64,000 nt of DNA from Nitrosomonas stercoris (GTDB lineage Bacteria > Pseudomonadota > Gammaproteobacteria > Burkholderiales > Nitrosomonadaceae): the NCBI GenBank assembly GCA_006742785.1, contig AP019755.1, positions 2,170,001 to 2,234,000 of the forward strand, read 5' to 3'. Under the pieces are notes generated by a model. That model made no database searches. It was not told where the DNA came from and saw only the letters and a program-made list of their open reading frames with translations. Every line of letters begins with the position of its first letter. Position 1 is the first letter of the stretch. Below are positions 9,491-20,155 of this stretch, piece by piece. A program made the position numbers and the translations under genes.

Positions 9491-10228
9491 CTAGCGTCGA
9501 TAGGTGCTCTGCAACAAAACGGTAGCCGTTTCTGTGCCACCTACTCCGCGCGCAACAACACGAAACATGGTTGCATCAAGCGCTGTACCAGATTGCTGTG
9601 CACTACCACTATTACCTTGTAACGAAATATTTCCGAGCTGCTCGATAAAATAACGCGGCTGGCTGGCAACTCCTTCCATAGCAACATCAACATCTCTACT
9701 GTCAACCGTATTCCAATCCATTTCAGCAACAGGATCTGGTGTTGAAGGGCAGGTAAGTGATTCTTCTTCCTCTTCTTCTGCACTGGGATCTACTATTGAA
9801 GAACACATATAGTGATACAACCCGTCCACACCGTTAAATTCCGGTAAAGTGACTTGCTCAAGAAAACGCTCGCCGGAGCGCAAAGCTGCTTCTGCTGCCT
9901 GAAAAGCCAATGTTTCATCGCGCAAATTACCGGCCATTTTTTCTTCCAGAACAGTACCTTGCAATGCGGTTGTACCAAGTAACGTCAGCACCACCAGAAA
10001 AATCAATCCGGTGATCAAAACAGCGCCGCGCTGTCTGGTATGAATATGCGGCGTAATAGCAACAGACTCATGCGTACTCTGCGATACATCATTTAAATCA
10101 TCGTAAATCAATCGAACTTTAACGGTGAACAAATTACGACGAATTGGAGAAACAATGTGCTCCGGTCTGAAAAAATGATTTTCTTTGTAGCTGGAATCAA
10201 TTGGAAAACTCGTATCCATATTTTTCAT
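9491..10228 (-). CDS. pilX: Type IV minor pilin PilX, long leader
   Basis: The hydrophobic segment RGAVLITGLIFLVVLTLLG, the AFQAAEAALRSGE helix and the position between pilW and pilY1 identify a PilX-type minor pilin. The first possible ATG puts about 68 residues before the transmembrane segment, far longer than a normal prepilin leader. No SD is obvious there. No other ATG lies close to the transmembrane segment; a TTG about 30 codons upstream of it is the only alternative start noted. An unusual acidic run (EEEEEE) lies mid-protein. The start is therefore uncertain; the gene call is not. Confidence 0.88.
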   Translation of the reverse strand: MKNMDTSFPIDSSYKENHFFRPEHIVSPIRRNLFTVKVRLIYDDLNDVSQSTHESVAITPHIHTRQRGAVLITGLIFLVVLTLLGTTALQGTVLEEKMAGNLRDETLAFQAAEAALRSGERFLEQVTLPEFNGVDGLYHYMCSSIVDPSAEEEEEESLTCPSTPDPVAEMDWNTVDSRDVDVAMEGVASQPRYFIEQLGNISLQGNSGSAQQSGTALDATMFRVVARGVGGTETATVLLQSTYRR

Positions 10229-10243
10229 CTATTAACAGAAGAA

Positions 10244-11260
10244 TCAAAGTGCGCGGTTACGCAACGCGATCACGGTAGAAAATGTCTGACGCAGTCGTCG
10301 ATCAGCCGGCGTTACATCTTCACCATTAAAAACATAGGGTTGTGGCTGGCTGGTAATATTGTCCTCCACAGATTGCACCAGCAGATCAATGCGTACACTG
10401 ACAACATTCTCCCAATTTGTTACTTCATCTGCCTTGTGGTAAACATCTATAGTCTTGTCTCCATCAGTATCTTCTCCATACTGAATTTGCATATTTTCAA
10501 TACCCTCTACCAACTCCTCAGCAGATTGACCACTTTTTTTCCAGTACAGCGAAGGAACACCAGCAGGATTATTTCGAATGTAATAGGATCGAGTACTAAT
10601 TTGCACAACCTCTCCATCCTTAAATGATTTGCCTAGTGCCGTCGAAGCATTTGATCCTGCTGATCCACCAACGCCAACAGCAGCATGTGCAATGATTTTC
10701 TGCCCGGATACATTACTAACATCAGTTGCTTTAAAAATAGCAGCACCCTGACAATTACTGACTAACACGGTGTCTCCAGCTGCAATATCGCTACTCGCAT
10801 CCACAACCAAATCAGCAGATTCAGATGTATGTGAAATCACTTTGGTATAGTTCCCCTCCACACCCCTTACTACAATAACGTCCCGCTCTTTTAATGGAAA
10901 AGTTACTTCAGACGGCAGAGCAGGTGTCCAACTATTTGCACCGCTTGCTTCAAATCCCTCTAAAGGTTGCTCAAAATTCCATAAATAATCAATCTTGCCA
11001 TTCAGCACATTGTTTATCGTGACAATATCTCCCCTACAACCGCGATATCCAACCATACGAATGTCACGCGACAACAACTGAAAAGCATAACGGGCGCTTT
11101 CCTGCATGCGCGCTATCGCTTCATTGACACGATAAGTGCTTTGGCTGGAAGACATGACGGTGGCCACACCACCGAGCAATACCAATCCGATGGTCATCGC
11201 TACCATGATTTCCACCAAAGTGAGCCCTTGCTGCTTTTTCCTTGTCTGTATGTATTTCAT
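10244..11260 (-). CDS. pilW: Type IV minor pilin PilW
   Basis: PilW is a large minor pilin of the priming complex. The leader is a short basic peptide ending QQG, cut before LTLVEIMVAMTIGLVLLGG, with the Glu at mature position 5. Then come the alpha helix (VNEAIARMQESARYAFQLLSRDIRMVGYRGC) and the extended beta domain typical of PilW. At 338 aa it is in the family range. It is 7 bases after pilV and 15 bases before pilX in the same operon. Two cysteines (GCRGD and SNCQG) could form a disulphide. Confidence 0.93.
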   Translation of the reverse strand: MKYIQTRKKQQGLTLVEIMVAMTIGLVLLGGVATVMSSSQSTYRVNEAIARMQESARYAFQLLSRDIRMVGYRGCRGDIVTINNVLNGKIDYLWNFEQPLEGFEASGANSWTPALPSEVTFPLKERDVIVVRGVEGNYTKVISHTSESADLVVDASSDIAAGDTVLVSNCQGAAIFKATDVSNVSGQKIIAHAAVGVGGSAGSNASTALGKSFKDGEVVQISTRSYYIRNNPAGVPSLYWKKSGQSAEELVEGIENMQIQYGEDTDGDKTIDVYHKADEVTNWENVVSVRIDLLVQSVEDNITSQPQPYVFNGEDVTPADRRLRQTFSTVIALRNRAL

Positions 11261-11267
11261 ACATCGG

Positions 11268-11735
11268 CTACAATCGGGTGGTCATGACAAATTGCTGAGG
11301 CGCTGCAGCACCCCGACTGTCATCCCATTGAATAGTAATGGTGACCTTATTGTTGCCATCTACATTAATCGCACCACTACCAGCTGGCAGGCGCGATTTA
11401 AGTTCATCTAACCAGGTTTCTACATCACCTGGCATTTCGATCTCATCCTCTCCGGGTGCTGCTGGATCATCTTCTGATAATGCATGGTTATAGCTACCAT
11501 CTCCTGCTGAAACCTGATTAGCCCGCATACTATCCAACATGCTGTATGCCATCATTGAAGCCGTTGAGCGAAAACTGGCACTCTGATTACTTTTCAGACC
11601 GGCAGTCTGTAATCCGGCCAATCCCAATAATCCAATCGAAAGAATAACGATAGCCACTAATACTTCTATCATGCTCGTACCCGTCTGAGTACGGATGGAA
11701 AGAAAACACTGTTTAATTTTCATCTTCACTTTCAT
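11268..11735 (-). CDS. pilV: Type IV minor pilin PilV
   Basis: A minor pilin with a basic leader ending TQTG, cut before TSMIEVLVAIVILSIGLLGLAG (Glu at mature position 5). The first ATG at 11735 is preferred because AAGGAG lies eight bases upstream. This makes the gene overlap the end of fimT by 23 bases, suggesting translational coupling. The 155-aa length is typical. It acts with FimT/FimU, PilW and PilX in starting pilus assembly at the inner membrane. Confidence 0.92.
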   Translation of the reverse strand: MKVKMKIKQCFLSIRTQTGTSMIEVLVAIVILSIGLLGLAGLQTAGLKSNQSASFRSTASMMAYSMLDSMRANQVSAGDGSYNHALSEDDPAAPGEDEIEMPGDVETWLDELKSRLPAGSGAINVDGNNKVTITIQWDDSRGAAAPQQFVMTTRL

Positions 11736-12270
11736 CAGAAAACTCCTTGTTCGCTGGACAGTCTGCTTTTTTCACCCTTGCCCGCCCGGAAACATTAATA
11801 ATAATTTCGCGAGCATCTTCCTGATGACATAAGGTAAATGTGCCATTTGGCAGATTACTGTCACCTTGACTACGTCCATTGCGCAGATACGAAATCCTGT
11901 CACCAAAATTGCTTCTGCCTTTCAGCGAGCTGCCCGTTAGCTTTGGAAAAACTCGCAAAATTTCATCACCGCCATCAACAGAACCAGCTATACCAGCATC
12001 GCTAAAAATTAACCAGCCGTCCTGCCAGCTGTCTCCGTTACAAGTCGCACCATCTGCACTTTTACAAATAGTTATGCGCATACCTCGCTTGACAGCTTCA
12101 GAACGGGCATAGTGCAAAGCCGTCATGAATTCGTTGGCCTGTGTGGTCAAATGTGAGCCTTTCATCAGGAATTGATAACTTGGCACAGCCACGGCAAGCA
12201 AAATGGAAGCAATGCTGATGGTGACCATCAACTCAACTAGAGAAAAACCTTTATTGATCAGTACAGTCAT
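11713..12270 (-). CDS. fimT: Minor pseudopilin FimT/GspH type
   Basis: The first gene of the minor-pilin operon. A seven-residue leader ends in KG, cut before FSLVELMVTISIASILLAVAVPSY. A GspH-type helix follows with TALHYARSEAVKRG, the signature of FimT/FimU/GspH. The DGWLIFSD segment and the Cys pair (ICK, TCNG) are also typical. The protein ends in an acidic tail that overlaps the pilV start. FimT and FimU cannot be told apart confidently from sequence alone. No strong SD is seen before the ATG. Confidence 0.9.
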   Translation of the reverse strand: MTVLINKGFSLVELMVTISIASILLAVAVPSYQFLMKGSHLTTQANEFMTALHYARSEAVKRGMRITICKSADGATCNGDSWQDGWLIFSDAGIAGSVDGGDEILRVFPKLTGSSLKGRSNFGDRISYLRNGRSQGDSNLPNGTFTLCHQEDAREIIINVSGRARVKKADCPANKEFSDESEDEN

Positions 12271-12684
12271 CTTGTTATTCGATAGATAAAACCATTGCTG
12301 GAATTTTGGCCGAATTAATACTCAGATCATGGTTCGATCACCGTATCTTTTCGTACTTATTTCGAGTTAACGACTGTAATTTGAGAAGACTTTAGTTTTA
12401 TGAACTACTGGTTGGCTATAGAAAATTCAGATAGCATCTTCTATAGATTAAATTTCCAGTCGAGCGCTGGAATGAATTGAGTGGGACTAACTAAAAAATA
12501 AATTCTAATTCGGCTAGAAAACCTCTGAAAAATTCTCTATATCGCCATTTTCTGTATGAGTAATTAGCTTGAAATACCTATTTTAGGTATAAAGTTCACT
12601 TTTTCATCGAATTTTTTCAGAGGTTATTTAGTTAATGCTACAACTGATTACAAGATATCAATTCCTTTTGCTCCAATAAGCAAA
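12271..12684. other. Intergenic region upstream of the pilin operon
   Basis: This gap of 414 bases holds no plausible gene. It must contain the promoter of the minus-strand pilin operon in its left part, though I could not pick a convincing -35/-10 pair. A small inverted repeat (TTCCAG 12454-12459, CTGGAA 12467-12472) and the 106-base MITE-like element are the only structured parts. Confidence 0.5.
12520..12625. repeat. MITE-like inverted-repeat element
   Basis: AACCTCTGAAAAATTC at 12520-12535 is mirrored at 12609-12625 by its reverse complement with one extra T. The two ends bound 106 bases with no coding capacity. Inside is a perfect hairpin, ATACCTA (12574-12580), loop TTT, TAGGTAT (12584-12590). 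Terminal inverted repeats of this length around a short non-coding core are typical of miniature inverted-repeat elements. I could not identify a clear target-site duplication or a parent transposon in the window. Confidence 0.5.
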
Positions 12685-13308
12685 TCAATGTTCGTGTTGA
12701 TGTTCTTTTTCCTTTCCCTTTTCCTCTACCTTTATCTCTTTTAACTTTCCAACTTGTTCCGGCGTCAAAATGTTAAGTACTGCTTGCCGTTCTTCAACAT
12801 GATGTTTCACCATTGCATTGAAACTATCAACATGTTCTTGCCCTAGTTTGCGTAAAACTTCTTCATCAACAGCAAGCTGGGCAACCGCTTTGCGAAAAGC
12901 TTTCATACTTTGTTTCATGTCCCTTTTAAGCAAATGATGTGCTTCATGATCCTCATTTAAGTGCAGACGTACAATTTTGCCCAGCTGTTCGTCGGAAAGT
13001 CCAAGGGCTTCAGCCTGCATAGCAACATTGTGCACGTAGCTATGATGGTGGTGCTTCTCACCTTTGTCGCCATGTTTATACTTTTTATTGTGTTTGTCTT
13101 TGTGCTGATCTTTGCTCTGCTTATTTTTCGCATGAGCTTTATGCTCATGATCTGATTGACTTGCTTCGCTCTTATTCTCACTTGTCACGCTTTGAGGTTG
13201 AGTCACAGCAGCAGTAGCCTCATCCTGAGAAATAACAGCTGACGTAGCAACAGGCGCAACCAGTAAGGCACCGATGAGAATGGATAATCTGGCCAATTTG
13301 ATATTCAT
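12685..13308 (-). CDS. His/Lys-rich Spy/CpxP-like periplasmic protein
   Basis: A probable periplasmic metal-binding or chaperone-like protein. The start at 13308 (207 aa) is chosen because GGGAGA lies seven bases upstream and a clean signal peptide follows (MNIKLARLSILIGALLVAPVA, cut near ATSA). Residues of roughly 50-95 are a low-complexity His/Lys/Asp tract ending in HHHH. The rest is helical, with LTPEQVGKLKEI, an LTxxQ motif of the Spy/CpxP/CnrX type, and it ends in another His-rich tail (HQHEH). Known relatives sense or buffer metals or help envelope folding; nickel, cobalt or copper binding here is inference. It stands alone, divergent from ligA. Confidence 0.75.
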   Translation of the reverse strand: MNIKLARLSILIGALLVAPVATSAVISQDEATAAVTQPQSVTSENKSEASQSDHEHKAHAKNKQSKDQHKDKHNKKYKHGDKGEKHHHHSYVHNVAMQAEALGLSDEQLGKIVRLHLNEDHEAHHLLKRDMKQSMKAFRKAVAQLAVDEEVLRKLGQEHVDSFNAMVKHHVEERQAVLNILTPEQVGKLKEIKVEEKGKEKEHQHEH

Positions 13309-13518
13309 GCAACTTCTCCCTATATATAAATAAACTACAAACTTTGTAGACCATTTGTCTTGCACAAAGTTTATGAAAGTCGGACACTCTACTGTCCTGC
13401 TATGTGATATTGCCATTAAAGTTCTTTCAGTTTTAAGTGAAGACAGCACTATAAAACATCAGCAAAACACAAAGTATTAAACACCCCTTGGAAACCCCCT
13501 TGCAAATTCCTTAGCTAA

Positions 13519-15582
<2,064 letters not shown>

Positions 15583-15667
15583 AAAAACAATTGATCACGC
15601 TATCATCCACTACGTTACAAATTGATGATTGTTACAATTAACTATAAAAAATACCTATAAAATTAAT

Positions 15668-16414
15668 ATGATTGCAATTATTGGTGGCAGACGTTTAAAC
15701 AAATTAGCTTGCCTAAAAATCTCTCATCGACAAGTGGTGAGAACACCCTATGGAGAACCTTCTGGATCATTGTTTTTCGGCACAATTAATACGCAAGAAG
15801 TCGTGTTTCTGTCTCGCCATGGCCATGGCATTACTATTCCACCGCATGCGGTTAATTATCGCGCTAATATCTGGGCATTACACGCTCAACAAGTGAAAAT
15901 GATTATCGCGGTGACTTCAGTCGCTGGCATCCATCAGGACATGCAACCTGGAAAGATTGTCATTCCTGATCAAATCATCGACTACACACACAGCCGTGCT
16001 GCGACTTTTCAAGATCGCTCCGATCAAATCATCAGCAATATTGATTTTACGCAACCTTATTGTCAGAAAGCACGCGCTAGTCTTTTACAGGCTGCTCAAA
16101 CTGCAGGAGAATCTGTCATAGACGGTGGAGTTTATGCAGCTACCCAAGGCCCTAGATTTGAAACCGCAGCTGAAATCAATCGTCTTGAGCGTGATGGCGC
16201 AGACATGGTAGGGATGACCGGCATGCCTGAAGCTATTCTGGCAAGAGAACTAGACATTTCCTATGCAACTATTGCTGCCATTGCTAATTATGCCGCTGGA
16301 CGAGGCACCAGCAAACAAGCTATCCCACTGCGTGCTGCGCATGAAACATTGGAAAACACTATGGTTAACGTTCGTAATATCTTGGAACATCTGGTGAGAA
16401 ACAACAATGATTAA
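15668..16414 (+). CDS. S-methyl-5'-thioinosine/thioadenosine phosphorylase
   Basis: A purine nucleoside phosphorylase of the MTAP/MTIP family, used to salvage the methylthio nucleoside left by polyamine synthesis. I start at ATG 15668 (248 aa) because the family begins with MIAIIGG. Motifs include [27 protein letters not shown], the methionine loop [29 protein letters not shown], and IANYAAGRG. In the last motif an Asn stands where strict adenine-type MTAPs have Asp, which suggests a 6-oxopurine substrate such as methylthioinosine. It overlaps def by eight bases. Confidence 0.88.
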   Translation: MIAIIGGRRLNKLACLKISHRQVVRTPYGEPSGSLFFGTINTQEVVFLSRHGHGITIPPHAVNYRANIWALHAQQVKMIIAVTSVAGIHQDMQPGKIVIPDQIIDYTHSRAATFQDRSDQIISNIDFTQPYCQKARASLLQAAQTAGESVIDGGVYAATQGPRFETAAEINRLERDGADMVGMTGMPEAILARELDISYATIAAIANYAAGRGTSKQAIPLRAAHETLENTMVNVRNILEHLVRNNND

Positions 16415-16937
16415 ACCCGTATTGAAAATGGGAGATCCTCGCTTGCTGCAACCTGCTCAGCCAGTTGAACAATTCGATACCTCTGAATTGCAGGAATTAT
16501 TGCAGGACATGCAAGATACTATGGCTGCACTCAACGGAGCAGGATTAGCTGCTCCTCAAATTGGCGTTGGTCTGCAAGTGGTGATATTCGGCGTTACGCA
16601 CTCTCCACGCTATCCCAGTGCTGAAAGTGTTCCATTTACCGTACTAATCAACCCGACACTCACACCACTATCTAACGATCAAGAAGAAGATTGGGAGGGT
16701 TGCTTAAGTATTCCTGGTATGCGTGGCCTAGTTCCACGTTATACTCAGCTGCGTTACCAAGGTGTCGATGAAAAAGGTGGTGCTATTGATAGAACGGTAT
16801 CAGGCTTTCACGCCCGTGTAGTGCAGCATGAATGTGATCATCTGCAAGGTATCCTTTATCCAATGCGCATTGATGACCTACGCAAGTTTGGCTATACCGA
16901 CACGTTCTTTCCAGATCAAGCTATTATTGATGATTAA
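16407..16937 (+). CDS. def: Peptide deformylase
   Basis: Removes the formyl group from the initiator methionine of new proteins. The three family motifs are present: [19 protein letters not shown] (metal-ligand Cys) and QHECDHLQG (HExxH-type metal ligands). At 176 aa it is normal. The start overlaps the end of the upstream phosphorylase gene by eight bases, so the two are likely translated together. No fmt gene is adjacent, so this is probably a def copy away from the usual fmt-def pair. Confidence 0.95.
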   Translation: MIKPVLKMGDPRLLQPAQPVEQFDTSELQELLQDMQDTMAALNGAGLAAPQIGVGLQVVIFGVTHSPRYPSAESVPFTVLINPTLTPLSNDQEEDWEGCLSIPGMRGLVPRYTQLRYQGVDEKGGAIDRTVSGFHARVVQHECDHLQGILYPMRIDDLRKFGYTDTFFPDQAIIDD

Positions 16938-16964
16938 AAGAAAACTATCACTTTTGAAATCAGC

Positions 16965-18320
16965 ATGACATCCACTTCTTCCTCTCACCCAGCCATTCCT
17001 CGGATTGGTTTTATTTCATTGGGTTGCCCCAAGGCAACTGTTGATTCTGAACGTATTTTGACATGCCTACGTGCGGAAGGATATTTGATTGCCCCCAATT
17101 ATGCAGAAGCTGATTTGGTCGTGGTGAATACCTGTGGTTTTATTGATAGCGCTGTGACGGAATCATTAGAAACCATTGGTGAAGCATTAACTGAAAACGG
17201 CAAAGTAATTGTAACGGGCTGTTTGGGCACAAAGAAAGACATTATTCGGCAGGCGCACCCAAGCGTATTAGCAGTAACTGGCCCGCAAGCAACAGAAGAA
17301 GTAATGGCAGCTATTCACCAACACCTGCCAAAACCACATGACCCTTATTTAGATTTGGTGCCTCCACAGGGCATCAAGCTGACCCCCAAACATTACGCTT
17401 ATCTCAAAATTTCTGAGGGCTGTAATCACCGTTGTACATTCTGCATTATTCCCAGTATGCGCGGAGATTTGGTCAGTCGATCAGCGCGCGATGTATTACT
17501 GGAAGCACAAAGCCTGGTCAATTCAGGCGTTAAAGAATTACTGATTATTTCGCAAGATACCAGTGCTTATGGCGTCGATATCAAATACCGTAGCGACTTC
17601 TGGCAAGGCAAGCCAATTCGTACCCGCATTACTGAACTGGCACAAGCACTGGGGGAATTTGGCATCTGGATTCGACTACATTATGTTTATCCCTATCCAC
17701 ATGTTGATGAGCTCATCCCACTAATGGCTGAGGGTAAGTTGTTACCTTACCTGGATATTCCATTTCAACACGCTAACGCACGCATTCTCAAATTGATGAA
17801 ACGTCCAGCAAATAGTGAAAATGTGCTGGCACGTATTCAGCAATGGCGCGCTATTTGTCCAGATATCACATTACGCAGTACTTTTATCGTCGGTTTTCCT
17901 GGGGAAACTGAGGAAGAATTTGAAGAGTTGCTTGCTTTCCTGGAAGAAGCACAACTCGATCGTGTAGGAGCATTTACCTATTCTCCCGTGAAAGGGGCGA
18001 CTGCTAATGCTTTGCCTAATCATACTCCTCCAGAAGTACAACAAGAACGTCTGGCGCGATTCATGCAGCAGCAAGAAAAAATCAGTAAACAACGGCTGGC
18101 AATGAAAAAAGGCCAGCAACTTAGAGTGCTGGTGGATACGGTGGATGAGCAAGGAGCAATTGCCAGAAGTTATGCAGATGCACCAGAAATTGATGGCGTT
18201 GTTTATATCAATAATGGCACGGATCTTAAGCCGGGTAGCTGGGTGGATGTACGTATTACTGACACAGATATTCATGATTTGTGGGCAGAAAAATTGCCAT
18301 CTACCCCGATTCGTATCTAG
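16965..18320 (+). CDS. rimO: Ribosomal protein S12 methylthiotransferase RimO
   Basis: A radical-SAM enzyme that adds a methylthio group to the conserved aspartate of ribosomal protein S12. The N-terminal UPF0004 domain has three cysteines (LGCPK, NTCGF, TGCLG) for the auxiliary cluster. The radical-SAM motif CNHRCTFC with IIPSMRG follows, and a C-terminal TRAM domain ([12 protein letters not shown]) closes the 451-aa protein. The IPSMRG context and the sequence around it point to RimO rather than MiaB. It is convergent with the glycosylase gene, 30 bases away. Confidence 0.96.
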   Translation: MTSTSSSHPAIPRIGFISLGCPKATVDSERILTCLRAEGYLIAPNYAEADLVVVNTCGFIDSAVTESLETIGEALTENGKVIVTGCLGTKKDIIRQAHPSVLAVTGPQATEEVMAAIHQHLPKPHDPYLDLVPPQGIKLTPKHYAYLKISEGCNHRCTFCIIPSMRGDLVSRSARDVLLEAQSLVNSGVKELLIISQDTSAYGVDIKYRSDFWQGKPIRTRITELAQALGEFGIWIRLHYVYPYPHVDELIPLMAEGKLLPYLDIPFQHANARILKLMKRPANSENVLARIQQWRAICPDITLRSTFIVGFPGETEEEFEELLAFLEEAQLDRVGAFTYSPVKGATANALPNHTPPEVQQERLARFMQQQEKISKQRLAMKKGQQLRVLVDTVDEQGAIARSYADAPEIDGVVYINNGTDLKPGSWVDVRITDTDIHDLWAEKLPSTPIRI

Positions 18321-18350
18321 CAATCTTCAAAACGAACTGCTCAGTTCCAG

Positions 18351-18923
18351 CTATTGGCAAAATGAGCGACTAAGAAAGCGTGAATCAGCCAATCCGAATC
18401 GCCAAGGCGTTTCTTTTGCCTTCGAAATCCCGATACGCGGCCCTGTTACTACAGTAACTGGTTCAGTGGCAGGAAGCAGCTGAAATGGCGGCCTATTCAC
18501 AGCGGTGCCACTTTGCTCCATAGTAATTCCCAATGCCTGACACAGCCGCCCCGGACCAGCACAAAGCAACCGTACATTATCCATCCCACGCCGGGTACGC
18601 ATTGTATCTATGCCAAACAATGGTTCTATTGCTCGAATCAACACACCGGCACCATGTCCAGGTGGACAGCACACAATGTTAAAACACCAATGTATGCCAT
18701 ATGATCGATAAACATAGGCATGACAAGGGGGCCCGAACATCACTTGGTTGCGTGGTGTAATACCGCCAAAACAATGAGAAGCAGGATCATCATGATCATA
18801 AGCTTCTACTTCTACGATGCGCCCTCCCACTCCATTCAGTGTCAATATGACACCAATCAAAGCAGGCGCTACTTCTGCTGCTGGTGCTGAAAAATCGATA
18901 TCAAGGGAAGAAGCAGAGTTCAT
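18351..18923 (-). CDS. 3-methyladenine DNA glycosylase (AAG family)
   Basis: A base-excision repair enzyme related to human AAG/MPG that removes alkylated and deaminated purines. Family motifs are GRIVEVEAYDHDDPASHCFGG, with the catalytic Glu in VEVEAY, then TPRNQVMFGPPCHAYVYRSYGIHWCFNIV, and a C-terminal SGPRIGISKAKETPWRFG-like stretch (VVTGPRIGISKA). At 190 aa it is compact, as in most bacteria. It lies 24 bases downstream of the glutathione peroxidase gene on the same strand. Confidence 0.93.
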   Translation of the reverse strand: MNSASSLDIDFSAPAAEVAPALIGVILTLNGVGGRIVEVEAYDHDDPASHCFGGITPRNQVMFGPPCHAYVYRSYGIHWCFNIVCCPPGHGAGVLIRAIEPLFGIDTMRTRRGMDNVRLLCAGPGRLCQALGITMEQSGTAVNRPPFQLLPATEPVTVVTGPRIGISKAKETPWRFGLADSRFLSRSFCQ

Positions 18924-18947
18924 ATACTAAATTAAGATCCAACACCA

Positions 18948-19427
18948 TCACAGTAACTGTTCAATATCGCCAACCAACGCTTTAGGTTGATCTATCGGTG
19001 CGTAGCGCCGTACAACCCGACCTGTTTTATCAACCAAAAATTTAGTGAAATTCCATTTGATACGCTTAGAACCCAGTAAACCTGGCTGTTCACTTTTTAA
19101 GTATTGGTAAAGTGGATGGGCATCTTTACCATTTACCTCAATCTTGGCAAACAAGGGAAAGCTGATATCGTAGTTGGATGAACAAAAATTTTGAATTTCC
19201 TGTTCACTGCCTGGTTCCTGATGTCCAAACTGATTACAAGGGAAAGCCAATACAACCAACCCTTGCTCTTTATATTGGCGATACAACGTTTCCAGCTCCT
19301 GATATTGCGGCGTGAAACCACATTTACTTGCTGTATTTACTATTAATAAAACTTTGCCTTTATAATCGCCAAGCAGTTTGTTCTGCCCATCGATTGTTCT
19401 TACGTAATAATCATAAATATCCATCAT
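18948..19427 (-). CDS. Glutathione peroxidase family protein
   Basis: A thiol peroxidase that reduces peroxides. The catalytic tetrad is visible: Cys36 in NTASKCGFT, Gln66 in FPCNQFG, and Trp-Asn in IKWNFTKF. Cys82 in NFCSSNYD matches the resolving cysteine of the thioredoxin-using Cys type, so thioredoxin is the more likely reductant despite the family name. At 159 aa it is normal. A second ATG directly follows the first. It is divergent from the carbonic anhydrase homologue with only 25 bases between them, so their promoters must overlap neighbouring coding sequence. Confidence 0.93.
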   Translation of the reverse strand: MMDIYDYYVRTIDGQNKLLGDYKGKVLLIVNTASKCGFTPQYQELETLYRQYKEQGLVVLAFPCNQFGHQEPGSEQEIQNFCSSNYDISFPLFAKIEVNGKDAHPLYQYLKSEQPGLLGSKRIKWNFTKFLVDKTGRVVRRYAPIDQPKALVGDIEQLL

Positions 19428-19452
19428 TATTTATAACACCATTCAATTTATT

Positions 19453-20013
19453 ATGATTAGAAAAAATCCTACAGGTGATAGTCCGATTGTCCATGAAAGT
19501 GCATTTGTTGATCCTACCGCTATACTATGTGGACGTGTGGTCATACACGAAAATGTATTTATCGGACCTTATGTCGTTATTCGCGCTGATGAAGTCGATG
19601 AAAACGGCCAAATGGAACCCATCACAGTGGGCGCGCATTCCAATATTCAGGATGGTGTTGTTATTCATTCCAAATCGGGCGCAGCAGTAACAATTGGGGA
19701 ACGTACTTCCATTGCTCACCGGGCGATTGTGCATGGTCCTTGTATTGTTGGCCCGGGTGCATTCATTGGGTTCAATAGTGTACTATTTAACTGCACTGTC
19801 GGCGAAGGTTGTGTTGTTCGTCATAATTCAGTGGTGGATGGTTGCGATCTTCCTGCTGGATTTTATGTTCCCTCCACAGAAAGAATCGGACCCAAAACGG
19901 ATCTAGCATCCATTAAAAAAGTAGCGCCTTGGGCTTCAGAATTTTCCGAAGATGTCGCCAAAACAAATAACACTCTCGTCCAAGGATATAAGCGCATTCA
20001 AAATGAGCTTTAA
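19453..20013 (+). CDS. Gamma-class carbonic anhydrase family protein
   Basis: A left-handed beta-helix hexapeptide-repeat protein. His72 (VVIHSKSG), His89 (TSIAHRAI) and His94 (IVHGPC) fit the three metal ligands of the gamma carbonic anhydrases (Cam, CcmM N-domain). The RADEVDENGQME segment resembles the acidic loop of Cam. In a chemolithoautotroph it may hydrate CO2, but many members of this family have no proven anhydrase activity and resemble acetyltransferases. No carboxysome genes are in the window. Length is 186 aa. Confidence 0.8.
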   Translation: MIRKNPTGDSPIVHESAFVDPTAILCGRVVIHENVFIGPYVVIRADEVDENGQMEPITVGAHSNIQDGVVIHSKSGAAVTIGERTSIAHRAIVHGPCIVGPGAFIGFNSVLFNCTVGEGCVVRHNSVVDGCDLPAGFYVPSTERIGPKTDLASIKKVAPWASEFSEDVAKTNNTLVQGYKRIQNEL

Positions 20014-20155
20014 AGTGTCACTGAAAACGCCACCCACAAAGTAGCTAACAATGTAAACAGTTCTCAGAGTCCCCTTAATAATCCTTGAGACAAAATAGGT
20101 AAGCTTCGCAACTATACCTGTTGCTTCATTATTTTTTAGATCAAAGATTCAGTTT

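Noticed and set aside
10157..10627. 156-codon plus-strand frame across pilX and pilW
   Set aside because: It is antisense to two minor-pilin genes with clear prepilin signals; its composition is that of a shadow frame.
13000..13140. Repeat-like tract in the Spy-like gene considered as a CRISPR or tandem repeat
   Set aside because: It is codon-level low complexity (His/Lys/Asp) without regular repeat units or spacers.
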